This document shows positions 25,782-36,779 of a stretch of 64,000 nucleotides of DNA, piece after piece; position 1 is the stretch's first letter, and every line of letters starts with the position of its first letter. Location of the stretch: the NCBI GenBank assembly GCA_947650365.1, contig OX393557.1:27964885-28028884 (forward strand), read 5' to 3'. A program made the translations under genes and the position numbers. Under the pieces are notes generated by a model. That model did no database searches and had not been told where the DNA came from. It saw only the letters and a list, made by a program, of their open reading frames with translations. This DNA is from Chamaelirium japonicum (taxonomy: Eukaryota > Streptophyta > Magnoliopsida > Liliales > Melanthiaceae).

Positions 25782-26834
25782 GGAAAATTTTATTCATACC
25801 CCAAAAATCTGTAGTTAGCCCCCGTCTCCCTATCGTTTCTCAATAACTTACTCAGCAATCCTTTAATACCAACAATGCCCTCTTTTTTTTTGCACCCCAA
25901 ACCTCAAAGGCCTTAGCGTCTTTTGTACCCCCAACCCAACCCAATCCAAGGTTTGTTTAAACTTAGCCCAAGCCCAACCCGTCGGGTTGGCCGGGTTGTG
26001 CGGGGTGGGTTCGGATTAACCCGCCCAAAATCGGGTTGGGTTCGGGTTGGCCCGCCCAAGTTGCAGCTAGGGGTGGCAATGGGTCGGGTCATGTCGGGTT
26101 CGTGTCGTGTCTAGTTTCGTGCCGTGTCCAAAACCCCTAGACCCGGACCTAACCCGTTTAACTAATCGTGTCTAGATCCTAAACCCGTACCCGACTCGCT
26201 AATAAACGGGTAGACATGATAAGACCCGGTAAGACCCGATTACCACCCGGATCTATTCAGTTGACCCGATCCGACCCAATCTGACTCGACCCAACCTGAC
26301 CCAAAAGACCCGCTGGTATCATATATTATAGTATCGAATTGCTGGAAGACCCGACCCGACACGACCCGTTGAATACTAAACGGCTCTTCCCGGGTCTACC
26401 GTGTCCAGACCCTAAACCCAGACCCGACCCGTTTATTAAACGGGTCTATCTATCGACCCGTTTACGATCCGAACCCATTTAGCCCTGACCCAGGCCCGCT
26501 AACTTCGTGTCGGGTCCTGTCGGGTCCGAAATTGCCAGCCCTAGTTGCAATCCTACCTATGCCTTCAAGTACCAGCCAACGGCATAGGGTTTATTTAAAA
26601 GTGGGGAGTATTCAAGAGTGCATATAATTGGGGTATATTTAAGAGGGTATGTGTTTAATTGGGGTATAATCAAGTTGGGCGGGCCATTTAACTGGGGTGT
26701 ATTGATGGTGGGGTGTAAGGAGTAAGGGTATTTCTGGGATAGGAATGGGATATGAAAAAATAAAATGGCGTGTGTTCAAGTTTGTTGGAAATGGGGGCTA
26801 ATTACATATTTTTTGGGTATGAAGAAAATTTCCC
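25782..26834. mobile_element. TIR transposon with 8-bp target duplication
   Basis: The left end GGAAAATTTTATTCATACCC and the right end, whose inverse reads GGGAAATTTTCTTCATACCC, form imperfect terminal inverted repeats of about 40 bp. TAATTATA flanks both sides (25774-25781 and 26835-26842). No transposase is coded. Another element (26068-26543) is nested inside. A related element seems to occupy about 57785-58732. Confidence 0.75.
26068..26543. mobile_element. hAT-like element rich in GGGTC, nested
   Basis: Termini TAGGGGTGGCAAT and ATTGCCAGCCCTA are inverted repeats of the kind common in plant hAT MITEs. Flanks GTTGCAGC and GTTGCAAT match at 6 of 8 bases. The interior is a purine-pyrimidine repeat built on GGGTC and GACCC. 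It has no coding capacity. Confidence 0.7.
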
Positions 26835-26886
26835 TAATTATATGACACGGGATCCTCTAAATTATAGTTTAGGTATGCATAATTAT

Positions 26887-27318
26887 TAGGGCTCACAATT
26901 CTGGACCTGACACGGCAGACTCGACACGAAGTTAGCGGGTCTGACTTTAAACGAGTTCGGGTCGTAAACGGGTCGACACGGTAGACCCATTTAATAAATG
27001 AGTCGGGTCCGGGTTTAGGGTCTAGACACGATAAACCCGAGAATGCCCGTTTAAAATTCCACGGGTTGTGTCGGGTCGGGTCTACCCACAATCCGATACT
27101 GTAGTATGTAGTACCAACGGATCTTATTGGCCGGTCAGCTGAATAGACCCGTGTGGTGAATAAGACTAACGGGTTTTATCGGATCTATCCGTTTATAAGC
27201 AGGTCGAGTATGGATTTAGGGTCTAGACACAATTAGTTACACGGGTCGGGCCCGGGTCTAGGGTTTTAGACACGATCTGAAATTAGACACGACTTGAACA
27301 CGACCCAATTGCCACCCC
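26887..27318. mobile_element. Second GGGTC-rich hAT-like element
   Basis: Termini TAGGGCTCACAATT and AATTGCCACCCC are diverged versions of the same inverted repeat, with the same GGGTC/GACCC interior. The target duplication is unclear in AT-rich flanks. It ends about 430 bp upstream of the transporter start codon. Confidence 0.55.
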
Positions 27319-27698
27319 GAAATTAATTATTGTCCAAATTAAATGATTCTGATTGTATAGGGTGAGTCTAAAAAATGAAATCCCACGAGAGTAACGAACT
27401 CCGAAACTTGGTGCTCTCGGCTCTCCTCCAGTAGTCTGTCGGCCCCAGTCTGAGGGCCCCGCGTGCGCGCCGGGGCTACCGACCCGGACCGACAGACTGG
27501 GAGCTCTGGATAAGTCCCAAAGTTGTGGATAAACACACCCCCGGCCCTCTCGTGTTGAGTCCGACTCCTCTACGGATTCGTCCCTCCCCATGCGAGGCGC
27601 GTTACTCCGTCTCGGAAACCCTAGAATTTCGAATCTCACGCTAACACGGGGCGGATTTGTGGCCACAAACCTAATTGACGCTAGCAAAGATTGTGGCC

Positions 27699-27708
27699 CT
27701 ATAAGAGC
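27699..27708 (+). promoter_or_regulatory. Candidate TATA box of the transporter gene
   Basis: CCTATAAGAG lies 41 bp before the ATG, implying a 5' leader of only about 10-20 bases. A start site further upstream is possible. Confidence 0.3.
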
Positions 27709-27748
27709 TTGGAGTCGGAAGAGATCGAGTCCGGCCGGTTGAGCAGAG

Positions 27749-29335
27749 ATGGATGATGGACATGTTAATGGCGGCTTGAAGAAGGGAGACAACAGGCCGC
27801 TTGGGCTGCGGAAGGAGAGGAGGAACAAGTATGCCTTTGGTTGCGCTGTCGTTGCTTCCATGATCTCCATCTTGATGGGTTATGGTACGTAATGACCTGT
27901 CCGAATCCAATCAAATCCTTTCTATTCTTTGTTGGTTCATGCAAGATGATGGGTTTTGGACGCAGACATCGGTGTCATGAGCGGCGCCACCCTCTTCATC
28001 AAGGAAGACCTGAAGATCAGCGACGAGCAGGTGGAGGTCCTCGTCGGGATCCTCAACTTCTGCGCCCTCTTCGGATCGCTCACCGCCGGGAGGATCTCCG
28101 ACTGGGTCGGCCGCCGATACACCATCGTCATCGCCTCCCTCATCCTCCTCCTCGGATCGATCCTCATGGGCCTGGCGCCCTCCTACCCGGTCCTCATCAC
28201 CGGGAGGTGCGTCGCGGGCGTCGGGGTCGGGTACGCCCTCATGATCGCGCCGGTGTACTCCACGGAGATATCCTCGCCCTCCCACCGCGGCTTCCTGGCC
28301 TCGCTGCCGGAGTTCTGCATCAGCCTCGGCATCCTGGTCGGCTACATATCGAACTACGGCTTCGGGAAGCTCCCGCTGGCCTACGGCTGGCGCTCGATGC
28401 TCGGCGTTGCCGGCGTCCCCTGTATCGCCCTGGCGATAGGCATCCTGGCGATGCCGGAGTCGCCAAGGTGGCTGGTGATGCAGGGGCGCATCGGAGATGC
28501 GAAGGATGTGCTGCTCAGAGTAACCAACACGAAGGAGGAGGCGGAGCTGAGGCTCCGCGAGATCAAGGACGCTTCGGGGATCGACCGCGCCGACGGCGAG
28601 GTCCGGCCGGCAAAGCGGGACCAGGGCGAGGGCGTGTGGAAGGAGCTCATCCTACGGCCCACCCCGGCGGTCAGGCGGATCTTGATCGCAGCGCTCGGGA
28701 TCCATTTCTTCCAGCACGCGACCGGGATCGACGCAGTCGTGCTGTACAGCCCCAGGATCTTCAAGAAGGCGGGGATCATGGGGAAGAACAAGCTCCTCCT
28801 CGCGACCGTCGGCGTCGGGCTGACGAAGACGGCCTTCATCTCCGTCGCGACGCTCCTGCTCGACAAGGTAGGGAGGAGGCCCCTCCTGCTCACCAGCTTG
28901 GGGGGGATGACGGTGTGCCTAACGGTATTAGGGTTTGGGCTCACCATGGCGCAGCGCGCGGATGGGCGGCTGGTTTGGGCCATCGCTCTCTGCATTGCCG
29001 CGCTCTACACGAATATGGCCTTTTACTCGATTGGGCTGGGGCCCATCACGTGGGTGTACAGCTCGGAGGTCTTCCCGCTGAGGCTGAGGGCCCAAGGGGT
29101 GAGCTTGGGGGTGGCGGTGAACAGGTTGATGAACGCGACGGTGTCGATTACGTTCATATCTCTCTACAAAGCCATAACAATCGGTGGGGCCTTCTTCATG
29201 TTTGCGGGGATTGCGGTGGTGGCCTGGCTCTTCTTCTACTTCTGCTGCCCCGAGACGAGAGGGAGGGCTTTGGAGGAGATGGAGGAGCTCTTCGGGAAAG
29301 AAGGGTCTGTAAATAGGGAAGGAATTGAGATGTGA
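27749..29335 (+). CDS. PLT: Polyol/monosaccharide transporter (PLT5-like), two exons
   Basis: This encodes a plasma-membrane H+/polyol or monosaccharide symporter of the major facilitator sugar-porter family. Exon 1 is 27749-27884 and exon 2 is 27966-29335. The 81-bp intron (GT...AG) splits the Asp codon of GYDIGVMSG, giving 501 residues, normal for plant PLTs (about 500-540). Visible family marks are GRISDWVGRR at residues 87-96, PESPRWL at 209-215, QHATGIDA near 295, DKVGRR near 345 and PETRGR near 474, with twelve hydrophobic segments spread between them. The ATG at 27749 is the only start that supplies the N-terminal KERRNKYAF segment and first helix. No frameshift is seen. Codon third positions are very GC-rich, unlike the AT-rich surroundings. 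Substrate (sorbitol, mannitol, inositol, xylitol or hexose) cannot be told from sequence. Confidence 0.95.
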
Positions 29336-29395
29336 AGATCGAGTAGAAGCATGTATGGGAAGTAAATCTTAATTGATCTTATTCTCTACTATAAG
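29336..29395 (+). other. Short 3' flank of the transporter gene
   Basis: This 60-bp stretch lies between the stop codon and the Helitron-like end at 29396. No clear AATAAA is in it; the nearest is at about 29521 inside the Helitron-like remnant, so the polyadenylation site may be TE-derived. Confidence 0.35.
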
Positions 29396-29640
29396 CTAGT
29401 GAATGCCCGTGACTGTCGGCACTGCAACGGCCGTTGATCTTCACACATCCTCTGGGCATCGCCACCACTCACTCCTACCGTTGTCTTCAGTGGCAACACA
29501 CTTAGCCGCGCACCTTCAGCAATAAAATATTTTGGAATGATTTGTTAGTAATATAGTAACACCCGTGTCTGTCGACACTCGACGACCTCTTTATCTGTCA
29601 TCAGTTACCTAGCAGTCTTTGCTAACAACACTTTCATAAT
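29396..29640 (-). mobile_element. Helitron 3' terminus remnants, two in a row
   Basis: At 29396 the plus strand reads CTAGTGAATGCCCGTG then ACTGTCGGCAC, a degenerate form of the CTAG-plus-hairpin 3' end seen at 50791 and 60051. A second, more decayed version, TAGTAACACCCGTGTCTGTC followed by GACAC, begins near 29561. No matching TCTATATAAC 5' end was found to the right, so these are truncated. Confidence 0.5.
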
Positions 29641-31740
29641 CGTTTTACACATATTTATTTTAGATAATCACACAAGACAATATAGTTATTAAAAAAACTA
29701 CTCCATAATTTATTATATTTTATTAAATAAAAATATATAATAAATAATTGCTCCATAAATTATTAGATTAATCTTTTTAAAAAAAATAAATGTATACATT
29801 GTTTATTACATATATTGAATAAGAAGATAATAATAATAATTACTCCATAATGGTTTTGCTGCATTCTTCACATAACCAAGTGTCTCTGGAACATTTATCC
29901 AACAAAACTTCATACAGTAACTATAAAAATAACAAAATTATTTATAGTTTTTTTTATTAATTATTTAAAGTTCTTAAAAAATAATAGATTTTAGTAAGAG
30001 AACTTACATGTATTTACCAACCATACACCATAATGCTTTCAACGGTGTCTTCGTACAACCTCGGTAACCTGTCGTCGACGGCGGCGGCTTTCCTCAGCTT
30101 GTAGTCGCGTCGCCTCTACAAATAGTAATCTAGCAGCCTCGGTAGCCTCTCATTGTCACCACCTCTCTGCGCGCAGCCTGCATGCAATCGTACGTACACT
30201 CTTAAAAATTTTGTCGGGCTATCACAACTCTCTTCCCTATAAAATCTACTATAAGTATATGAAGTTTGTACTAATAAATATATTTCTAAAACTTTGTAAT
30301 AATTTAAACATACATTCTGTTTTGAGACGATTCTATGTCTTTAATATGTCTTGAGATATTCTAAATATGTCCATTTATATACTCCAAAAAATACCATTGA
30401 TATTGCCACAAAGACGCAATATCCTTCCAGAGACGTAGCATGGGTGTTAAATGACAGGCAATGGTTTCCACCCATCAGTTTGTACCTCAGGAGTAAATTG
30501 TACGTACATATCCCAAGACTAGACATTGGATGAGTTAAAGTTATAAGTCGAATTATTCACATAATGTAATAGTTTTAACCAATAACAACAAAATTTAAAT
30601 ATAAAATTTATGATACTGATGTATAGATTATGTATGTGTCATACGTATCATACTGAAGTCATAAATATATTTTTTAATCATAATGGAGGTGTGTCTGTCA
30701 CTGACAGTAAATTTAATAGTCCAACTAAACATGCAGCAAAAGAATAAAAAAAAAACCTCATCAATGGCAATTGCAATCTCTCCCCCTTCTATACCAGAAG
30801 ATGCTTGGTTTGGATCAATCTATTAAAAGATTGGATTATGCAAAGAAATCAAAATTAAAAAAGATTGAAGCAAGGGAAGAAAAAAAAATTAAAACTGATA
30901 TCAACAATGGTAATAATAAAATACAAAATCTACTATGATAAATGTATAGTCCAATTAACTAAATGTGCAAAAATAAATAAAAATAAAAAGAATTCACATC
31001 AACGACAATTGCAATCTCTCCCCCTTCTATGCCAGAAGATGTTTGGTTTGGATCTATTAAGAGATTGGATCATACAAAAAAAAATCAAAAGTAAAAGAGA
31101 TAGAATCAAGCGAAGTCAAAAAAATAAAACTAATATCAACCATGGTAACAATTAGATCATCCCCCTCTATGTTGATATTCATCGTAATTTCCTGAAACGT
31201 GGATCAATATATGTCAATGCAAAAAAAAAGAGGAAATCAATGGCACAAAGAAAGAGAGAGTTGATCACAACCTGATTGAAATGTTGTTTGAATTGTTGTG
31301 GCCCCATTACAACGTTGATGACGACGTCATTCTTCTCCATATTGATGCCCATAGTAACACCCTAAACGCGGATAAAGAGACACCAATGCCATTAGTCATG
31401 GAAAATTTGTGCAATCAACGAAAACCAAGTATAAATTAAAAAAATATACCTCATCTACGATATACGATGGCCCCATAACATTGTCTGTTTCTATTGCTTC
31501 CAGTGTAAAAATAGGGACCACTGTCAAAATTCGAGCATGCAAAAAACCACCAAAGACACTAAGAAAAAAAAATTAATGAAAAATGAAAAAAAGAAAAAAT
31601 TTGCAACCCCAATCAGTTATTTGAACGTAGGCAAACCAGTAAAAGTAGGGGTGTGACCTAAGTTTTGACATAAAAATGGGTTTGTGAGTATAAAAACAGT
31701 ACTTTTAAATAATCGCTAACGCCTCATGGATGGTTATGGG
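29641..31740. other. AT-rich gene-free region with a short direct duplication
   Basis: Low-complexity AT-rich DNA. Blocks at about 30715-30860 and 30945-31080 are direct repeats sharing CAATTGCAATCTCTCCCCCT and a CCAGAAGATG(C/T)TTGGTTTGG motif. ORFs here are short and Lys/Asn-rich with no domain. I see no gene. Confidence 0.5.
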
Positions 31741-31746
31741 ACGAAA

Positions 31747-32395
31747 TTAAACTTTCAATTGGTTGCATTTTCCCCCGAAACCCACACCATATCCACTGTC
31801 TCGAGGCAAAACATGGGTAGCACAGGTTTCGAGCCAAAATTTGATTGACCGAAAGTTTTATACTGAGGGTCCTTTAAAAAGGAAAAAAGATGAAACCTCC
31901 GATATGAAACTTTCTTCGCAATTTCGACCAAAACCCGCATCATATCCACCGTCACGAGGTAAAACAAGGGTGTCACGGATTTCGGGCCAAAATTCGACCG
32001 GTCGAAAGTTTCATACTGAGGGACCTTTAAAAAGGAAAAAGACAAAAATATTTCCCAGTATGACACTTAAACACGAGTCATATCTACCGTCCCGATACAA
32101 AACGAGTGTGGCACTGGTTTTCAGGCCAACTTTTGACCGGCCAAAAGTTTCATAATTTTGAAAGATAAAAAATTAAAATGCCCCGGTATGAAATTTTAAG
32201 CCGGCCTTATTTTCGACCAATACCAGTGCCATATCCATTGTCCCAAGCTACATCAAGGATGACGTGGGTTTCGAGCTAAAATTTAAAATGGAAAAAAGAA
32301 GAAATGCCTCCGGTATGAAACTTTAAGCCGGTCATATTTTTGACCGAAATCCATACCATATCCACTGTCCCGATGTTAATATGCACCTACTTCAC
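31747..32395. repeat. Tandem repeat, about five units of 127-153 bp
   Basis: Units recur with CATATCCACTGTCCCGAGG-like cores at about 31788, 31941, 32079, 32230 and 32357. Each is followed by a TTTCGAGCCAAAATTTGA-like block and, in most units, by AAAGTTTCATACTGAGG. The same repeat recurs at 36780-37470. Confidence 0.8.
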
Positions 32396-32888
32396 TCTTT
32401 TACTAATAAGCTGTAAAGATCTGAAAAAAAATGTATAAAAATCTAAAAGTTAAAAACATCTGCATCACAAACCTCCTCATATAAATTTAAACCAAATAAA
32501 GAATGTCTTATTATTATTTTTTATCGTATGGTGTTTGTCTTTATGTTATTTTGCAAAATTGAAACAATGGTTAATAAGTCTAAGGCTTGTAGAAGTGGGG
32601 TGAATGTGTGGGCCATCCTTGATCAGAGAGAGAAATTGGCCACTACCTTTGTGATGGTAGGAATTAATTGCAATTGACTTGGATGGTTGTTATATGGCAA
32701 CTGAGTTTAATGTACTTGAGGCAATTAATGGTGCATTAGAACTTTGGAGGTAATGTCCGTGGTGATGTGTAGTTTTTTTTTTTGGTAAGTGGTGATGTGT
32801 AGTTGATGAAAACGATGCTTAGTTCAGGACTTAGGCTACGCCATTATTGTTTGAGATTTTGCTATCCTGAAAAGATTCCACCTATCGT

Positions 32889-32890
<2 letters not shown>
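32396..32890. other. Gene-free spacer
   Basis: AT-rich sequence with a short direct repeat of GTGGTGATGTGTAGTT near 32759 and 32788. I see no gene. Confidence 0.4.
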
Positions 32891-32985
<95 letters not shown>

Positions 32986-33011
32986 GGTTTTGTCAACGGG
33001 GGGAGAGAGAT

Positions 33012-33061
<50 letters not shown>

Positions 33062-33078
33062 GGGGGGGGGGGGGGAGG
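32891..33078. repeat. Compound (GA)n and poly-G microsatellite
   Basis: (GA)n spans 32891-32982, a second GA block spans 33003-33050, and a run of about 25 G with one A follows. GTTTTGTCAACGGG near 32987 recurs as GTTTGTCAACGGG after the G run, so the cassette looks duplicated. Confidence 0.9.
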
Positions 33079-33175
33079 GGGGTTTGTCAACGGGTGAACA
33101 TTTGTATAAAGGAAAATGATACTTGGTAGTTGGTAATGGGTCCCACCGTAAGAGTCATGTCATCGTAGCTGTAGT

Positions 33176-34082
33176 TAGGGGTGGCCATGGGTCGGGGTCG
33201 GGGTCGGGGTCGGATTGAGATATGGGTATAACATAAAAACATCCAATCCGACCCCTTTAATAAACGGGTCAAAAAGTTAAAACCAAACTTGACCAGTCAA
33301 ATAATCAGGTTGATCCGACCCGTCCCGACCCGACCCATTCAACCTATTTAATAGTCGGGTCGGGTCGGGTTGGGCTAATTGCATTCTCTACACAAGCTGC
33401 ACATCAGGCTTGTCAACATATGGTATACACACTACACAGTACATACTATCCTCTTTTGATGAGAGAGAGAGAGACCTGGGGAATGAGGGCAGACGAACGG
33501 GCCGGAGGCCTCGCGAGTCACGAGATTCATCCCTCGAGTCACAGACTCAAGCCCTCATGAGTGCACGCCACATAGAGAGGAGACGAGCGCCAGGGACATC
33601 GGGCCGTCGGGGACAATCGCCAATCAGAGATCGGGATTTAGGGATTTGGGGCGGCACTTTTGCCGCAACTGCACCGTCCCGCACGCAGAGATGGGGAGAG
33701 CTCAGAGTGGCCTTAGGGTTTCTTTCTCATTGGCTCTTTTATAGTAACTGGCTGCACAGTGCACAACACAAGTTACAACAAACCCGACCCGAGTACCCGG
33801 CCCAATGCCACCCCTCAGGCCCTCACAGACTCTTACAGTTGCAAATCTCTCATAAAGTTATGCGGGTCGGACGAGTCTCGGGTCAAACGGGGGTGTCGGG
33901 TTGACCTGACTTGTTAACTAAACGGGTCAAGTCGGGTCAGCTGCATAAACCCAAACCAACCCATTTAATAATCGGGTCAACCCGTTTATGATCCAAACAT
34001 ATTTAGGTCGAACCCAAACCCACTAACTTCGGGTCGGGTTCGGGTCGCGTTGGCGGGTCGGGTCAAGGATTGCCACCCCTTA
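33176..34082. mobile_element. GGGTC-rich hAT-like element with 8-bp target duplication
   Basis: Ends TAGGGGTGGCCAT and ATTGCCACCCCTTA are inverted repeats. Flanks GCTGTAGT (33168-33175) and GCTTTAGT (34083-34090) match at 7 of 8 bases, the hAT signature length. Sub-ends carry the GGGTCGGGTC repeat. The middle (about 33385-33780) is unrelated, with a GA run and an open stretch lacking any domain, so it may be captured or inserted DNA. Confidence 0.75.
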
Positions 34083-34239
34083 GCTTTAGTGCTTTGACTC
34101 GTTTGTATCCTTTAAAAATAGCAAAAACGCAATTTATGCATGCACGATGACCGTTGGGGAACAGAACCAATTCATAGCCGTTGGATCATATTGGGCTTCC
34201 CCATGTCAGGTGACGTGTACAAAAGGTCCAGCTGTCTCG

Positions 34240-35670
34240 AGTCAGAAAAGAGGTTTTTCTCATAATGGCCCCCAACTCTATCGTATTGCTCGAAATAGAC
34301 CCGATTGCTTTTTGCATTACTTTTCTAGCCCTCAACACGTGCCAAATATCACTTCTGATCAGCTTGTATTTTTGTGACCATTTTATCCTTAAAATCTAAA
34401 CAAAATAAATAAAAAGTATGTTCATCTTCTTCGTTTGAATTTTTTTGCGCTTCAACCGTCTCTCGTCTCCGGAGATCGTTGGGATGCTGTCATTTTTCAT
34501 CCCCGACGTCCTTACATAACGTAAAGTATTTAGTGAGTCCTTGCCGTCGAGCCGGTGGCGATCAGACGGTAGCCAGTGGCGGTGGTAAGCGGTTAGAAAT
34601 GAGATATAGAAATGAGAACCGGAGGCAAGTTCGGCACGATGTACCTTCTTTATTTCTCATTAGAATTTAGTGATTCTGGAGGCAATGCGATCTGCGAGTG
34701 ATCCTCTACGAGATCATTTAGAGACGAGGATAAAATGAAGTCAGTACCTCTGATAATTTTTAATGGAAGATTGGATGGATATAATGTAAAAACAGCGAAA
34801 GAAATAAAAGAAATGAGAGTCGGAGGCAAGTTCGGCATGCTTAACGCCCCATCGGCCACCACCCACCGCCATCGTCGCTGGCCACCACCCTCGCTGCCCC
34901 ATTGGCCACCACACACCGTCCCATCGGTCACCACCCGGCGCATTCTACTGCAGCCCACATGAAAGACACCGGGCGCCCACCGTGAAAGGCGTTGGCGCCC
35001 ACAGTGGTGGGCGCCGGTGCCTTTCACTGTGGACACCGACGCCTTTCACTATGGGCACCGGTGCCTATCACTGCGTGCACCATCTCCATTTACTATGGGC
35101 GCCGGCACCTTTCACTGTGGGACACCACCCACAATGAAAGGCGACGACCCATGTGCGCCAGAGCATTTCACGGTGGCCGACGACCCATCGACCACCGTGG
35201 GTGGTGGCCGACGTCGAGGCAGCGGCGACAGGCAACCAATGATCGATGGGGGTGGTGGCCAACAACGACGTCGGCGAGTGGTGGTCGGCCGACGGGGTGT
35301 CGTCAACGGCGGGAGGTGCTCGCCAGTGGTAGACGGCGGCAGGCGAGCGACAGCGACCGATGGTGGGCTGCAGTCGGTCGTGGCACTAGCATCCCTCTAG
35401 CATTAATCCCATGGCCCAATCGTGGCCATTGAAATGGGATGCACCACATCTCTTTCTAAAGCATCAGCGATTGAAAGGGGAGACAGATCATCAGTGAAGC
35501 AGAGTCAAATCCCTTTGAAATTAGGAGTGAAGCCCTTTATAAACCTCAGGGGTACTTTAGTCCGAAACAAAAAAATGGTCAGAAAAGTAATGCAAAAAGC
35601 AATTGGGTCTATTCCCAGCAATACGACAGAGTTGGGACCCATTCTGGTAAATACCTCGTCAGAAAAAACC
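34240..35670. mobile_element. Long inverted-repeat element with GC-rich interior
   Basis: About 70 bp at 34262-34330 (with CGTATTGCTCGAAATAGACC and TTGCTTTTTGCATTACTTTT) reappears inverted at 35578-35646. The interior 34840-35400 is GC-rich, unlike the AT-rich flanks. It has degenerate tandem units of about 28 bp built on GCGCCGGTGCCTTTCACTGT at 34970-35140 and ACCACCC/GTGGTGG runs. It resembles a Pack-type element, but no host gene was recognised in it and outer boundaries are not fixed. Confidence 0.5.
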
Positions 35671-35764
35671 AGAACATCATAATCCTTTAAGGGTACTCCT
35701 GGAATCTCAACAAATATCAATGTGAGTAGGGGCAGAATCCGTCAATTTGGTGTGCAAACCTAAT

Positions 35765-35766
<2 letters not shown>

Positions 35767-35824
<58 letters not shown>

Positions 35825-36444
35825 ATACGGGGTATGAGCTGACAGCCCATTTGCTGAAATGGGCTGTCAGCAGGAGCCGTCCGATTGGATGATCACCACC
35901 GTCCAAAAAAAAAAGAAAAAAAACCAATCGCTGTTACAGCTGTTAACACAGTTGTCCCTTTCTCTCTCTCTCTCTCTCTCACGAGCTCGAGCAGCAGCCG
36001 GCTGTTAAAACCACCGTCCCCCTCCAGCCCCCCTCACCGACCCGGCAGCCCTCCGGCGACCCCCGACCCCTCCGGCGACCTCCGTCCCCACCCGGCAGCA
36101 TCCCGGCGGACACCCGACCCCCCGGCGACATCCCGGCAAACACCCCGGAGGACCACCGTCGAGCCCCGACCCCCTCCGGCGACCCTGTCCCCCTCCGGCA
36201 GCCCTCCGACACCCTCCGACAGCCACCCCGGCGCCGGGGTGGCTGTCGGAGGGCGTCGGAGGGCTGCCGGAGGGGGACAGGGTCGCCGGAGGGGGTCGGG
36301 GGCCGGTGGTCCGCTTGGGGGTCGGGTATCCACCGGGTGTCTGTCGGATGTCCGCCGGGGGCTCGTCGGATGTCCGTCGGAGGGGTCGGGGCTCGCCGGT
36401 GGTCCTGGTCTAGGGGTTTTAACAGCCGGCTGCTGCTCGAGCTC

Positions 36445-36504
<60 letters not shown>

Positions 36505-36642
36505 AGAGAGAAAGGGACAGCTGTGTTAACAGCTGTAACAGCAGTTGGTTTTTTTTTTTTTTTTTGGACGGTGGTGATCATCCAATCGGACGGCTCCTGC
36601 TGACAGCCCATTTCAGCAAATGGGCTGTCAGTTCATACCCCG

Positions 36643-36724
<82 letters not shown>
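35767..36724. repeat. Long near-perfect palindrome (foldback element) with microsatellite ends
   Basis: Core arms run from 35823 to 36646, centred on CCCCGGCGCCGGGG at 36226-36239. Each arm is about 410 bp and the arms match almost base for base with a few indels. Each arm end also contains its own hairpin, CAGCCCATTT...AAATGGGCTG (35842-35868 and 36604-36630). The symmetry continues into the flanks: (TA)n(GA)n on the left, (CT)n(AT)n on the right. Arms share AACAGCCGGCTGCTGCTCGA (or its inverse) and a Pro/Gly-rich low-complexity middle whose ORFs are artefacts of CCGGCGACC repeats. No transposase is present. It probably moves or moved as a non-autonomous element. Confidence 0.9.
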
Positions 36725-36727
<3 letters not shown>

Positions 36728-36779
36728 GGAGGTGGGGGCAAAGTTAAAATAACTTAGAAGAAAATTTTGGGAAAATGCT

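Noticed and set aside
27283..27870. 195-codon minus-strand ORF over the transporter promoter and exon 1
   Set aside because: It overlaps exon 1 and a GGGTC-rich TE, has no domain, and is explained by GC-rich antisense sequence.
27841..29316. 491-codon plus-strand ORF in another frame across the transporter
   Set aside because: It is a shadow of the GC-rich coding exon; the composition is Arg/Gly/Pro-rich and there is no membrane or other domain.
32803..33129. ORF of Arg-Glu repeats (and Leu-Ser repeats on the other strand)
   Set aside because: It is a direct translation of the (GA)n microsatellite.
35885..36611. Long Pro/Gly/Arg-rich ORFs on both strands
   Set aside because: They mirror each other because the DNA is palindromic and CCGG-rich; no conserved domain is present.
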